This document shows positions 30,792-39,945 of a stretch of DNA of 64,000 nucleotides, in pieces (position 1 is the first letter of the stretch; every line of letters starts with the position of its first letter). The stretch is from Oryzicola mucosus (GTDB taxonomy: Bacteria; Pseudomonadota; Alphaproteobacteria; Rhizobiales; Rhizobiaceae): assembly GCF_014534685.1 (NCBI RefSeq), contig NZ_JACVVX010000005.1, positions 124,001-188,000 on the forward strand, given 5' to 3'. The notes beneath the pieces are model-generated. The model made no database searches. It saw nothing but the letters and a program-made list of their open reading frames with translations, and was not told the DNA's origin. The position numbers were made by a program, and so were the translations under genes.

Positions 30792-32048
30792 ATGACAGGT
30801 TTCACCGACAGGGTTCACGACGCCGCCGATGCGGTACGCGGCCTGTTTCCGCCTACGCCGCTGCAGCAGAACGATTACCTCTCGCGCAAGACCGGCGCGA
30901 AAATCCTGCTCAAGCGCGAGGATCTGACACCGGTGCGATCCTACAAGATCCGCGGCGCGTTCAACTTCTTCCGCAAGAGCATCTCCAGCGGCGAAAAGGC
31001 CGACCTGTTCGTCTGCGCGTCCGCCGGCAACCACGCCCAGGGTTTCGCCTTCGTCTGCCGCACCTTCGGCAAGAAGGGCGTGGTCTTCATGCCGGTGACG
31101 ACGCCACAGCAGAAGATCGACAAGACGCGCCTGTTCGGCGGCGAGTTCGTCGAGATCAAGCTGTTCGGCGACTTTTTCGACGAATGCTATCGCGCTTCCA
31201 TCGAGTTCGCCGAAAGCTCTGGCGGGCACATGGTGCCGCCTTTCGACCACAAGGACATCATCGAGGGGCAGGCGACCGTGGCCGCCGAAATCCTCGAGCA
31301 GATGCCGGACGGCAAGACGCCCGACATGGTGATCCTGCCGGTCGGCGGCGGCGGCCTTTCGGCGGGCGTCACGCGCTATTTCGCCGACATGGAGCGGCAA
31401 TCCCGCTTCGTCTTCTGCGAACCCGTCGGGGGACCGAGCCTGAAGGAGAGCCTGCTTGCCGGCAAGCGGGTAAAACTACCCAAGGTGGACAATTTCGTCG
31501 ATGGCGCGGCTGTGGCCGAGATCGGCCGCGAGCCGTTCCGGCATCTCAAGGATTTTCCCGCCGATTCGGTGCGGCTGATCCCTGAAAACCGCCTCTGCGC
31601 CACGATGATCGAGATGCTCAATGTCGAGGGCGTGGTGCTGGAACCCGCCGGCGGACTGGCGATCGATGCGCTGAAGGATTTTCCGCGCAAGGAGATCAAG
31701 GGCAAGACCATCGTGCTGGTCGTATCGGGCGGCAATTTCGATTTCGAACGCCTGCCGGATGTGAAGGAGCGCGCGCTGCGCTTCGAGGGGCTGAAGAAGT
31801 ATTTCGTCATCCGCCTGCCGCAGCGGCCCGGCGCGCTGCGCGACTTTCTCGAACTGTTCGGACCCGACGACGACATCGCACGCTTCGAATATCTCAAGAA
31901 GTCGGCGCGCAATTTCGGCTCGGTGCTGATCGGCATCGAAACCAAGGAGCGCCGCAACTTCGACCTGCTGCGGGCCAAGTTCGATGTAGAGGGCGTCCAG
32001 TATCAGGATATTACCGACAACGAGACGATTGCCGGGCTGGTGATCTAG
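30792..32048 (+). CDS. ilvA: Threonine ammonia-lyase (threonine dehydratase) with ACT-like domain
   Basis: PLP enzyme converting threonine to 2-oxobutanoate, first step of isoleucine synthesis. 418 residues. PLP lysine in VRSYKIRGAFNFF, ASAGNHAQGFAF, HMVPPFDHKDIIEGQ and the phosphate-binding VILPVGGGGLSAG loop. The C-terminal ~85 residues (from KYFVIRLPQRPGALRDFLE) are a single ACT-like regulatory domain, so this is the shorter form rather than the ~510-residue E. coli type. GGAG lies 8 bases before ATG 30792. It ends 15 bases from the convergent rimO stop. Confidence 0.95.
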   Translation: MTGFTDRVHDAADAVRGLFPPTPLQQNDYLSRKTGAKILLKREDLTPVRSYKIRGAFNFFRKSISSGEKADLFVCASAGNHAQGFAFVCRTFGKKGVVFMPVTTPQQKIDKTRLFGGEFVEIKLFGDFFDECYRASIEFAESSGGHMVPPFDHKDIIEGQATVAAEILEQMPDGKTPDMVILPVGGGGLSAGVTRYFADMERQSRFVFCEPVGGPSLKESLLAGKRVKLPKVDNFVDGAAVAEIGREPFRHLKDFPADSVRLIPENRLCATMIEMLNVEGVVLEPAGGLAIDALKDFPRKEIKGKTIVLVVSGGNFDFERLPDVKERALRFEGLKKYFVIRLPQRPGALRDFLELFGPDDDIARFEYLKKSARNFGSVLIGIETKERRNFDLLRAKFDVEGVQYQDITDNETIAGLVI

Positions 32049-32063
32049 GGTGGCGACCCCAAA

Positions 32064-33383
32064 CTACACCGCGTCGCCATAGAGATCGTAGGCGTCGGCG
32101 CGGCCGACCTTGACGGTGACGATGTCGCCGACGCGCAGCGGACGCCGCGACTGGATATGGACGTTGCCGTCGATCTCGGGCGCGTCATATTTGGTGCGGC
32201 CCTTGGCGGACAGGCCATTCGCCTCGTCGATGATGACGGGAAGGCGCTTGCCGACCTTCTTCTGCAGGATCCCGGCCGAAACCTTCTGCTGGCGCTGCAT
32301 GAAGCGGTGCCAGCGCGATTCCTTGACCTCCTGCGGCACTTCGGGCAGGCCGAGCGCGTTGGAACGCGCGCCCTGCACCGGCTCGTATTTGAAGCAGCCG
32401 GCGCGCTCGATTTTGGCTTCGTCCAGCCAGTCGAGCAGCATCTCGAAATCCTCGTCCGTCTCGCCGGGGAAGCCGACGATGAAGGTCGAGCGGATGGCGA
32501 GATCCGGGCAGATGGCGCGCCAGGAATGGATGCGTTCCAGCGCTTTTTCGCCATGGGCGGGACGGCGCATGTTCCTCAGCACCGCGGGCGAGGCATGCTG
32601 GAAGGGGATGTCGAGATAGGGCAGTATCTTGCCGTCTGCCATCAGCGGAATGACGTCGGCGACATGCGGGTAGGGGTAGACATAGTGCATGCGCACCCAC
32701 ATGCCCAACTCGCCAAGCTCGCGCGACAGGTCGAAGAACTTGGCGCGGACCTCGCGGTCCTTCCACAGGCTCGGCTGGTACTTGATGTCGATGCCGTAGG
32801 CACTGGTGTCCTGCGAGATGACCAGCAGTTCCTTGACGCCGGCATTGGCGAGCTTTTCAGCCTCGCGCAACACGTCCGCCGCCGGACGCGAGACCAGGTC
32901 GCCGCGCAGATCGGGGATGATGCAGAAGGTGCAGCGGTTGTTGCAACCCTCTGAAATCTTGAGATAGGCGTAGTGACGCGGCGTCAGCTTCACGCCCTGG
33001 GGCGGGATCAGGTCGATATAGGGTTCGTGGGCGGCTGGCACCGCCTCGTGCACGGCTGCCATGACGCTTTCATAGGCCTGGGGGCCGGTGATGGCGAGCA
33101 CGTTGGGGTGCTTTTCACGGATCAGCTCGGGCGTGGCGCCCATGCAGCCGGTGACGATGACCTTGCCGTTTTCCGACATGGCCTGGCCGATGGCGTTCAG
33201 CGATTCGTCGCGGGCGGAATCGAGGAAGCCGCAGGTGTTGACCACGACGAGATCGGCGCCGTCGTGCTTGCGGGCGATTTCATAGCCTTCGGCGCGCAGG
33301 CGCGTGATGATGCGCTCGGAATCGACCAGTGCCTTGGGGCAGCCAAGGCTGACGAAGCTGACGCGGGGTGCGGCTGAAGACAT
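32064..33383 (-). CDS. rimO: Ribosomal protein uS12 methylthiotransferase
   Basis: Radical-SAM enzyme that methylthiolates an aspartate of ribosomal protein S12. 439 residues in the usual order: N-terminal UPF0004 domain ([34 protein letters not shown] with the three cluster cysteines), radical-SAM core ([15 protein letters not shown], the CxxxCxxC motif, then YAYLKISEG region) and a C-terminal TRAM domain. ATG 33383 is preferred; a TTG four codons upstream is in frame. Confidence 0.96.
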   Translation of the reverse strand: MSSAAPRVSFVSLGCPKALVDSERIITRLRAEGYEIARKHDGADLVVVNTCGFLDSARDESLNAIGQAMSENGKVIVTGCMGATPELIREKHPNVLAITGPQAYESVMAAVHEAVPAAHEPYIDLIPPQGVKLTPRHYAYLKISEGCNNRCTFCIIPDLRGDLVSRPAADVLREAEKLANAGVKELLVISQDTSAYGIDIKYQPSLWKDREVRAKFFDLSRELGELGMWVRMHYVYPYPHVADVIPLMADGKILPYLDIPFQHASPAVLRNMRRPAHGEKALERIHSWRAICPDLAIRSTFIVGFPGETDEDFEMLLDWLDEAKIERAGCFKYEPVQGARSNALGLPEVPQEVKESRWHRFMQRQQKVSAGILQKKVGKRLPVIIDEANGLSAKGRTKYDAPEIDGNVHIQSRRPLRVGDIVTVKVGRADAYDLYGDAV

Positions 33384-33516
33384 CGGTTTATCCAATAAGC
33401 AAGGGCCGGAAACCTAAGCTGCCGGCCCGAAATTCGCTGTGTCTGAGTGCGCCTGAGCGCCGAGTTGGGCGGGCTTTAGCACATTTCGGATTTCAGGCAA
33501 ACACGGCCCGTCCTCA

Positions 33517-33542
33517 AAATGAAAGGGGCGCCGCAGCGCCCC
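33517..33542 (-). terminator. Intrinsic terminator of the terC gene
   Basis: On the minus strand GGGGCGC-TGCG-GCGCCCC is followed by TTTCATTTT. It lies 12 bases beyond the terC stop codon. Confidence 0.85.
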
Positions 33543-33553
33543 GATCCGCAAAC

Positions 33554-34249
33554 TCAGTGAGCCGGGCCATGCGCCCCGAAGCCCCATTGGGCGAAGACGC
33601 CGAACTGATCCGGCCATTGCTGCACGGCACCGTCGAGCATCATCTTGACGGCGACGTAGAGGATGATGACGAGGCCGATATAGGCGATCCAGCGATATTT
33701 GTGCAGCAGGTTGGCGACGAAGGAGGCCGCGAAGCCCATCAGCGCGATCGACAGCGCAAGGCCGATGATCAGCACCGTGGGGTGGCCTTTCGCGGCACCC
33801 GCGACAGCCAGCACGTTGTCGAGCGACATGGAGACGTCGGCGATGACGATCTGCCAGGCGGCCTGGGCGAAGGTCTTGCGCGGCGCCTTGGCAGCGACCT
33901 GGCCATCGGCATTGAGATCGGAATCCGCGAGCGCTTCGGTGCCTTCATGCTCGTCGTCGTGGCTGACGCTCAACTCGCGCCACATCTTCCAGCACACCCA
34001 GAGCAGAAGCAGACCGCCGGCAACCAGCAGCATCGGCCCGAGCTGCAGCAGCCACTGCGTGATCAGCGCGAAGCCGATGCGCAGCACGGTGGCGGCGATG
34101 ATGCCGATCAGGATGGCTTTCTTGCGCAGATCGGCGGGAAGTCCCGCGGCCGCCATGCCGATGACGATGGCGTTGTCGCCGGCGAGCACCAGATCGATGG
34201 CCATGACCTGGAGAAGTGCGATGAAACCCGAATATGTGAAGATTTCCAT
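33554..34249 (-). CDS. TerC family integral membrane protein
   Basis: A 231-residue member of the TerC/Alx family (tellurite-resistance-type and manganese-related exporters). Hallmarks are the first helix with MAIDLVLAGDNAIVIGMA, the second unit with IADVSMSLDNVLAVAGAA, and the acidic residues in LAGDN and SLDN that are thought to bind the metal. A charged cytoplasmic loop (SVSHDDEHEGTEALAD) separates the halves. I looked for a manganese riboswitch in the leader and did not find a convincing one. Metal specificity is unknown. Confidence 0.92.
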   Translation of the reverse strand: MEIFTYSGFIALLQVMAIDLVLAGDNAIVIGMAAAGLPADLRKKAILIGIIAATVLRIGFALITQWLLQLGPMLLVAGGLLLLWVCWKMWRELSVSHDDEHEGTEALADSDLNADGQVAAKAPRKTFAQAAWQIVIADVSMSLDNVLAVAGAAKGHPTVLIIGLALSIALMGFAASFVANLLHKYRWIAYIGLVIILYVAVKMMLDGAVQQWPDQFGVFAQWGFGAHGPAH

Positions 34250-34707
34250 ATCTGCCGTCTTTCCCCTGTGCCGGTGCGAAATCGAAGCTTTGAGCGGCTA
34301 ATACCGCATCCTCAAGCCCGGTCAACCGCTGTTCGGCTGTGATCCGCAAGTTTGGGCGGGAAGGGGGCGGGGATGGAGCCAGGACGCGCGCTGCGTGTGG
34401 CGCGCAAGAGGCAAGCTATGTCTGCGCGAAGGCTCACAAGATCGGAGGGTGGCGAGAGCGAATGGCTGAAAGGGGGGTGGGACTGGCGGGTTTGCGGCGG
34501 CAGAAGTGACAAAGCGGCCATTCAAGCGATCACAGCACTTCGCCGCAACGTGCCTAGTCACGGACGTTCAGGCAGACCTTTGTCTTTGCCCAGAAGCAGA
34601 CATTGCCGTGAAGCTTAGCGAAGGGCCTGCTGTGTGACAGCATTTCGGCTGTTTCAATGAAGCTCGGATGATAGCCCTGCTCCTCGCGAGGCAGATAACG
34701 TTGAAGA
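34250..34707. other. Intergenic region without recognised gene
   Basis: About 460 bases between terC and the STAND gene. Short open frames on both strands (for example 34322-34561 leftward and 34352-34618 rightward) overlap each other, lack good start signals and have arginine-rich, non-protein-like translations. No tRNA-like fold, CRISPR or duplicated tRNA end was seen. It is the left flank of the accessory gene at 34.7-37.6 kb. Confidence 0.4.
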
Positions 34708-37620
34708 CTATCGCCACTGCCCTGACGGCACCTCCGAGAACACGCTTTTCAAATCTTCTTTCAGCATACTCATCGCGCCTGATACGACCGCACTTTCATC
34801 GGGCAGTTTGCCGAAGGTCTGGTCTCTGCCCTGTAGATCCGGAACAATGCTACCGCCCCACGTAATGACGCGGCCATTGAAGTAGCGCCCAAACTGCTTG
34901 AGGAGTTCGTCGGTCCGCTGCACGTACCGCTCAATGGCTTCATCGCTGTTATGATTAGGACGCTCGTCACTGAACGTGACATCCGCTCCTGCCTCGTCAA
35001 AGGTTCTTACTGGCCAGCGCAGTGTGTTGAGCACGACACTCTCGTAGCCCTGTGAACTGTGGAGCTTAGCAACGATTTCCATCCGTAGGGGCATAATGCA
35101 AAGTGTAGGCAGATGTTGTCGAATCGCCGGAATGGAGTGAGTCACGACTTCTTCATAGGCGATCTGCCGTCGGCGGTAGTACGCGTCCAGCGTTTGACCA
35201 AAGCGCTTTTGGTCGTCCGGATCACGGAGATTTAGTTTATCGAGGCTGTCCCACCACTGCTCGATTTTGGTGACGCCTTGGCTTCGTAGCCAACGCAGAT
35301 CGGCGAGGAGTTCATCAATGGTAAAGGTTTGACCTTTTTGAAGGCTGCTCCCCGTCACCAGCTTGCCGGCTTCCGGCTCCAGAACCTTGATCGCTTGGTC
35401 GAACTGAATAGGATCGATCGAGAAACCATACCGACGGACGAGATGGCGAAGGCGACCGTAAGAGCGCTCCTCCAACCATACGGTACCGCCAATCAAGTTC
35501 CGCTTGTCGATGAGTTCATCGACCGCATTTCTAACACGCTCTACGCCCAGCAACCGCCCAACCTCCGGACCGAAGCCCATTCGACGAAGGGCGTGACCGT
35601 ATATCCGCGGCGCACGCTCCCAGTTAACAGCGTCTACAGTCTTTGCCGCGTCTGCGGCGCCTTTCGCATCGAAGAAGGCATAGCCAATATCGTCTGGACC
35701 GAGGGTCGCGACCACCCCAAGCGTCTCGACCGGCTGCCCTGCGATCAACTCCCGTAAGCGCGGAGCGATCGGTCCGAGATGTGATGCAATCAAGTTTTCT
35801 GTTGTACTTTGAATATCGCGAGCCATCCGAAGGCCGTCGGCCGTCGGGATTTCGCCGGTGAACGGTCGATCAAAGCCTGCGAACCGTAGGCTCTGAATCG
35901 CGAGGTGAAGATTCTGCCGCGCGATTGCCTGCCACGCCGCACCACGAGCGTCTGGACTCGGCGCGTTGGACACGAGAAGGAGCGCGAACTGCGACGAGGG
36001 ATCGAACGACAGTTCATCCAACCGTGCTTGATCAACTGACGGGCCGTTGCTCCAGAACTGCACGGCGCGCAGATGGTCCGCCAGCGCCTCGTGAGGAAGT
36101 TCAACATTTGTGCCCCGGATACTTATTGCCTCCTGTTCGACAAGCCTACGGAGCGTGCCACCCGGATCGGGGCGTCCCATCGCGAACTCGTGAGCCCGCG
36201 AAATGTCCAGCGGGCCTCCGACAGTTGCGGCCGCAATCTCTCCGAGCAACTTGCGATCAAACGCTCGGTCGACGGGATCGGAGTCGGCGAGGATCTGCTT
36301 CAGCCAACCTTCAAAAAGCGCCGACAGGTCGGTCGGGTAAGAGCGAACGGTCGTGTAGTGCATAAGTACCAGATCAGCGACCAAGGGAACTTCGGCGAGC
36401 CGAATGATGTGCCTCGGGGCGCCGGAAAATACGTGCTGGACGCCCTCCGATATTCGCGAGCGCAGTCTTGCCAGATTATGCAGTTCGTCTAGGCTATATG
36501 GTGTCAGGGTCAGCAAAGGCAGGCCCAGCGAAGCTGGAGCTACGCCGGAGCGGGACATCACGTAAACACGTATTTTGGGATAGCCGTCCAGCAAGGCGCG
36601 CAGCTGCGCCTCCAGCCAAGACCGCATAGATTGCTTGATCCGCTCGAAACCGTCCACGATCACGAGCAGCCCTTCGCTACGGGCTATCTCCCGAAGCCTC
36701 GCTTCACTGAACCCCGCCTTATAGGGCTCAATACGATTGGTGAGAAACGCTTCGAGTAGCTGTTTAGACTGCACAAGGTCTGGCGCAAACACGTCGATCG
36801 GCAGTTGCTGCGTTGAATCTGTCCAACGACGTTCGATTGCCTCGCACAGGAGCGAGCAGGCAAGCACGGTCTTTCCGTATCCGGAGAAGGCCGTGACGAT
36901 CGCCCCGCGCCCACCGAGATCGAGTAGCCCCAAGCTGCCGTGTTCGCGCTGGGTGTTCTCGTTGCTCAATCTGCGTTCGATAGCTTTCGTAGCAAGCTGT
37001 GACGCCCGCTCGTGTACCGCGCGTTCATAGTCCCCAAGATCGCGGAGCAGAATATCGAACTGCTTTTGCCCAAGTTGCCGGCAATGGCTGCGCAGCGCTT
37101 CAGGCGACAGAAGCGCTTCAAGCGTTCCACGATGCTGGGCGAGGTCGGCAACGACGCAGGAGAAAATGCGTTCGCTTTCACTTGTCTGCTGAAGTTGCCA
37201 TACCTCAAGCTGTTCGCCATTGGTGAGCAAGAGCACCGGTGCGCGAAGGTTCTGCGCATAGGACTCGCCCTGCTCCTTACCATCGTCGAGCGGTTCGTTT
37301 GGATGCTTGCTTTCAACGACGATCAGTGATGTCGCACGACTGAATGGCTTTTCGGCGTAGACCACGAAGTCGGCCTCAGGCTTACGCCCCGGACGCTGTT
37401 TGCGACCTTCTTGGAAGGCTACTGCAACCTTGGAGTCGATATGTAGTGGGTTATGCCCAAGAGCCTCTAGAAGAGGCAGCACGAACCAAATCTCGACCGT
37501 CGCCTCATTTGACGCAACACGGTCAGCCACTGTGGACCAGAATTGCTCTGCGGAATTCGACAGAAGAGGCCTCTTGCTTTGACAGTGGATCAAACTAGGA
37601 CATGAATGAGTAAATAGCAA
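34708..37620 (-). CDS. STAND/NACHT-like NTPase with N-terminal HsdR-type nuclease domain, putative defence protein
   Basis: A 970-residue multidomain protein. Residues ~36-145 resemble the N-terminal nuclease domain of type I restriction R subunits: NEATVEIWFVLPLLEALGH, then EADFVVY (Asp84), LIVVESKHP (Glu103-x-Lys105) and GESYAQNLRAPVLLLTNG, a complete PD-(D/E)xK set. Residues ~235-360 form a P-loop ATPase: IVTAFSGYGKTVL as Walker A (first Gly replaced by Ala), LLVIVDGFERI as Walker B, and VYVMSRSG resembling the STAND TSR element. Then LTPYSLDEL, a helical winged-helix region, and VELPHEALADHLRAVQFW, typical of STAND proteins. The last ~400 residues are helical and unassigned, probably the sensor. 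No ATG is near: TTG 37620 or a later TTG/GTG may be the start. It stands alone beside tRNA-Ser. Nuclease activation on phage sensing is inference. Confidence 0.75.
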   Translation of the reverse strand: MLFTHSCPSLIHCQSKRPLLSNSAEQFWSTVADRVASNEATVEIWFVLPLLEALGHNPLHIDSKVAVAFQEGRKQRPGRKPEADFVVYAEKPFSRATSLIVVESKHPNEPLDDGKEQGESYAQNLRAPVLLLTNGEQLEVWQLQQTSESERIFSCVVADLAQHRGTLEALLSPEALRSHCRQLGQKQFDILLRDLGDYERAVHERASQLATKAIERRLSNENTQREHGSLGLLDLGGRGAIVTAFSGYGKTVLACSLLCEAIERRWTDSTQQLPIDVFAPDLVQSKQLLEAFLTNRIEPYKAGFSEARLREIARSEGLLVIVDGFERIKQSMRSWLEAQLRALLDGYPKIRVYVMSRSGVAPASLGLPLLTLTPYSLDELHNLARLRSRISEGVQHVFSGAPRHIIRLAEVPLVADLVLMHYTTVRSYPTDLSALFEGWLKQILADSDPVDRAFDRKLLGEIAAATVGGPLDISRAHEFAMGRPDPGGTLRRLVEQEAISIRGTNVELPHEALADHLRAVQFWSNGPSVDQARLDELSFDPSSQFALLLVSNAPSPDARGAAWQAIARQNLHLAIQSLRFAGFDRPFTGEIPTADGLRMARDIQSTTENLIASHLGPIAPRLRELIAGQPVETLGVVATLGPDDIGYAFFDAKGAADAAKTVDAVNWERAPRIYGHALRRMGFGPEVGRLLGVERVRNAVDELIDKRNLIGGTVWLEERSYGRLRHLVRRYGFSIDPIQFDQAIKVLEPEAGKLVTGSSLQKGQTFTIDELLADLRWLRSQGVTKIEQWWDSLDKLNLRDPDDQKRFGQTLDAYYRRRQIAYEEVVTHSIPAIRQHLPTLCIMPLRMEIVAKLHSSQGYESVVLNTLRWPVRTFDEAGADVTFSDERPNHNSDEAIERYVQRTDELLKQFGRYFNGRVITWGGSIVPDLQGRDQTFGKLPDESAVVSGAMSMLKEDLKSVFSEVPSGQWR

Positions 37621-37888
37621 AGCCGGTGCGGTAAGCTATTCGATCCCCGAAGCCCAAAAGCGGTCGGTCTAGAGCAGCCCACGTTCAAGCGAATCCTAGA
37701 TGCTTTTCGAATGGCGAGGTTCGAACTGCGGGCAAACCAAGCGCGAACGACCACGTTGGGGCCGGATCCAGACAGGGGCCATCTTCGTGACAAATCGATG
37801 ATGGCGAACAGTCGGCGTAGTATCAGTATCGTCTGTGCCAACGGCAACCGGCGGCGGCATCGCGTCAGCTAGGGCAGTTGGCTGGACA

Positions 37889-37978
37889 TGGCGGAAGAGG
37901 TGGGATTCGAACCCACGGTACGGTCTCCCGCACGCCGGTTTTCAAGACCGGTTCCTTAAACCACTCGGACACTCTTCC
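37889..37978 (-). tRNA. tRNA-Ser (anticodon TGA)
   Basis: Class II tRNA of 90 bases with encoded CCA. On the minus strand: acceptor GGAAGAG / CTCTTCC, anticodon loop CTTGAAA with a TGA anticodon in an ACCGGT / ACCGGC-type stem, long variable arm, and T-loop GGGTTCGAATCCC. Its 3' end faces the STAND gene, the usual orientation for island insertion, but I found no duplicated 3' end in the window. Confidence 0.95.
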
Positions 37979-38558
37979 ATCTAGTTGTTTTCGAAGCGTT
38001 TTCTGGTTTCTCGTTGCCGAGAAAACAGCGAATTGCGACGCTCTTTGCAACTATTCCGGCGTTCAACTTGCGCTTATCACTGCTTGCAACGCGACGTCAA
38101 GTTTTCGGCGGCATTGGTCCGCATTCCCGGCACCGCATGTGAAAAGAGACCCATGGCGATGCCGGGCGATGCGTGCCCAGGACGCTCGCCCGCACGCGTC
38201 GGATTGACCAGCCGCAGCAGCTGCGAGACTTGGGTGTACCTGGCTCGGCCCGCAGCGTGGCGAAAGGCTGCGCGGCAACGGGCGATGGGCAGGGCCGGAA
38301 AGGCAATCCGGCAGGGGCGCGCGGCGTCGACGCAGCCGCGAAACGGCAGCGCGGGGCCCAACCATTGATCTCCGGCGTAAAACGCGACATGGTTAGGTCA
38401 CATTGTTGCCGGTTTCGCGTCATAGTCGCTTAATCGCCTGATAAGCAATTCCTGTGCACAAAGGGTGTGGGGCCCGTACAGGATGTGTTTCGAAAAGCAG
38501 GTTCCGCCTGTGTTGTGCGTAGCGGTTTGTGAATGAAATTGTCTGGGGACGAACGATA
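37979..38558. other. Intergenic region without recognised gene
   Basis: About 580 bases between tRNA-Ser and rlpA. Several overlapping short frames occur on both strands, all arginine/alanine-rich and without ribosome-binding sites. I see no RNA gene I can name, no repeat and no clear terminator. The last part must hold the rlpA promoter. A conserved small RNA cannot be excluded by eye. Confidence 0.4.
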
Positions 38559-39908
38559 ATGCAGTCTTCGACGCGGTCGCCGCTCGGTCGAGCGGCCAAG
38601 CTTGGTATTCTTGCCGTCTGTTCCGCATTGCTGGCGAGTTGTGCCTCGCCGCAGCCCAAGGCCACCGCGAAGAAGCGCTCCAAGGAATATTTCGCCGAAT
38701 CCGTCTATGGCGTGAAGGCGAGCCCCCGCGTCGCCTATGGCAAGTCGAACCTTCCGCGCGGCGGCGGACGCGACCAGACCGGCAAGCCCTACCAGGTCCG
38801 GGGCAAGTGGTATTACCCCAAGGAAGACAAGAAGTACTCGAAGGTCGGCGGCGCCTCCTGGTATGGCGACGCCTTTCACGGCCGCCTGACGGCGAACGGC
38901 GAAATCTACGACATGACGCATTTGACCGCCGCGCATCCGACCATGCCGCTGCCGAGCTATGCCCGGGTGACCAATATGAAGAACGGCGCCTCGGTGATCG
39001 TCCGCGTCAACGACCGCGGTCCTTATTCCGACGGACGCATCATCGACCTTTCCCACCGTGCAGCCAACATGCTGGACTACGCCCATCACGGCATCACCCA
39101 GGTCAAGGTCGACTATGTCGGCCGCGCGCCGCTCGAGGGCAGGGACGACCAGTTCCTGCTGGCGTCGTATCGCCCCGGCAGCGTCGACGGCCGCAAACCC
39201 GATCCGTTGTCGGACGGCCTGCCGACCGGCGTGATGATCGCCATGAACGGCCCGACGCCGAGCGCGCCGGTGCGTGCGCCGATACCGGCGGCAGCACCGA
39301 CGATGGTCGCATCTGCCTCGTTCCCGACAGTTGTGCCGTCGCTGCGGCCGCAGGCGCCGGAGGCGGTGTTGCCTGAGCGGGCTCCTGCCATGGCGATTGC
39401 GCCGGCCAACACGCTGGATGGCCAGCTTCAGAATTTGCAGGCCGCGCCGAGCGCCGGCTATGGCGAGATCACGCTGCCCGACATCGGCCCGATCGTGCCG
39501 CAGCGCCCGGACTCCGGCGAGACCGTGCAGATGGCGCTGGCCAAGATGTCTTACGCCGACGAGCGCATCCAGAGTGCTGCGCAGGCCTTCGCAGCGCTCG
39601 ACGGCAATGCGATGTCGTCCGATGACGTCGCCAAATCCTGGAAGCGTCTCAACGGTCAGACCATTGCCGCAAAACCATCGGCGCAGCAGCCCTATGTGGC
39701 GGCCGGAACCTTCTCCGACACGGATGAAGCCAAGCGTGTCGCGCGCGAGCTTTCAGCCTATGGCAGGATCGTGACCGATAGAACGACGGAAGGCGACACG
39801 CAGTGGACGTCCGTCAGCGTCTATCCCGACGGACGCGAAACCACGGACGGCCTGCTGGAGCGCGCATGGTCGCATGGCGCGCCGGACGCCATTGTCGTAC
39901 GCGATTGA
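38559..39908 (+). CDS. rlpA: RlpA family septal-ring lipoprotein / lytic transglycosylase with SPOR domain
   Basis: Envelope lipoprotein that binds and, in some species, cleaves glycan strands lacking stem peptides at the division site. 449 residues from ATG 38559, with GGGGA upstream; the GTG at 38529 is less likely. The signal ends in a lipobox (LLASC). The double-psi beta-barrel RlpA domain lies at about residues 95-200: GGASWYGDAFHGRLTANGE, MTHLTAAHPTMPLPS, VIVRVNDRGPYSDGRIIDLS. A Pro/Ala-rich linker leads to a C-terminal SPOR peptidoglycan-binding domain (~370-445; PYVAAGTFSDTDEAKRVARE). The D-alanyl-D-alanine carboxypeptidase gene follows after 37 bases. Confidence 0.93.
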   Translation: MQSSTRSPLGRAAKLGILAVCSALLASCASPQPKATAKKRSKEYFAESVYGVKASPRVAYGKSNLPRGGGRDQTGKPYQVRGKWYYPKEDKKYSKVGGASWYGDAFHGRLTANGEIYDMTHLTAAHPTMPLPSYARVTNMKNGASVIVRVNDRGPYSDGRIIDLSHRAANMLDYAHHGITQVKVDYVGRAPLEGRDDQFLLASYRPGSVDGRKPDPLSDGLPTGVMIAMNGPTPSAPVRAPIPAAAPTMVASASFPTVVPSLRPQAPEAVLPERAPAMAIAPANTLDGQLQNLQAAPSAGYGEITLPDIGPIVPQRPDSGETVQMALAKMSYADERIQSAAQAFAALDGNAMSSDDVAKSWKRLNGQTIAAKPSAQQPYVAAGTFSDTDEAKRVARELSAYGRIVTDRTTEGDTQWTSVSVYPDGRETTDGLLERAWSHGAPDAIVVRD

Positions 39909-39945
39909 CGGCAGCATTGGTCTGCCGCCTGGGGAGGCAGTTCAT

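Noticed and set aside
34250-34350. Possible manganese riboswitch (yybP-ykoY type) before terC
   Set aside because: TerC-family genes often have one, but the conserved bulge and stem sequences could not be found in this leader.
37590-37847. Leftward frame of 85 codons upstream of the STAND gene
   Set aside because: It overlaps the STAND start region in another frame, has no ribosome-binding site and no recognisable features.
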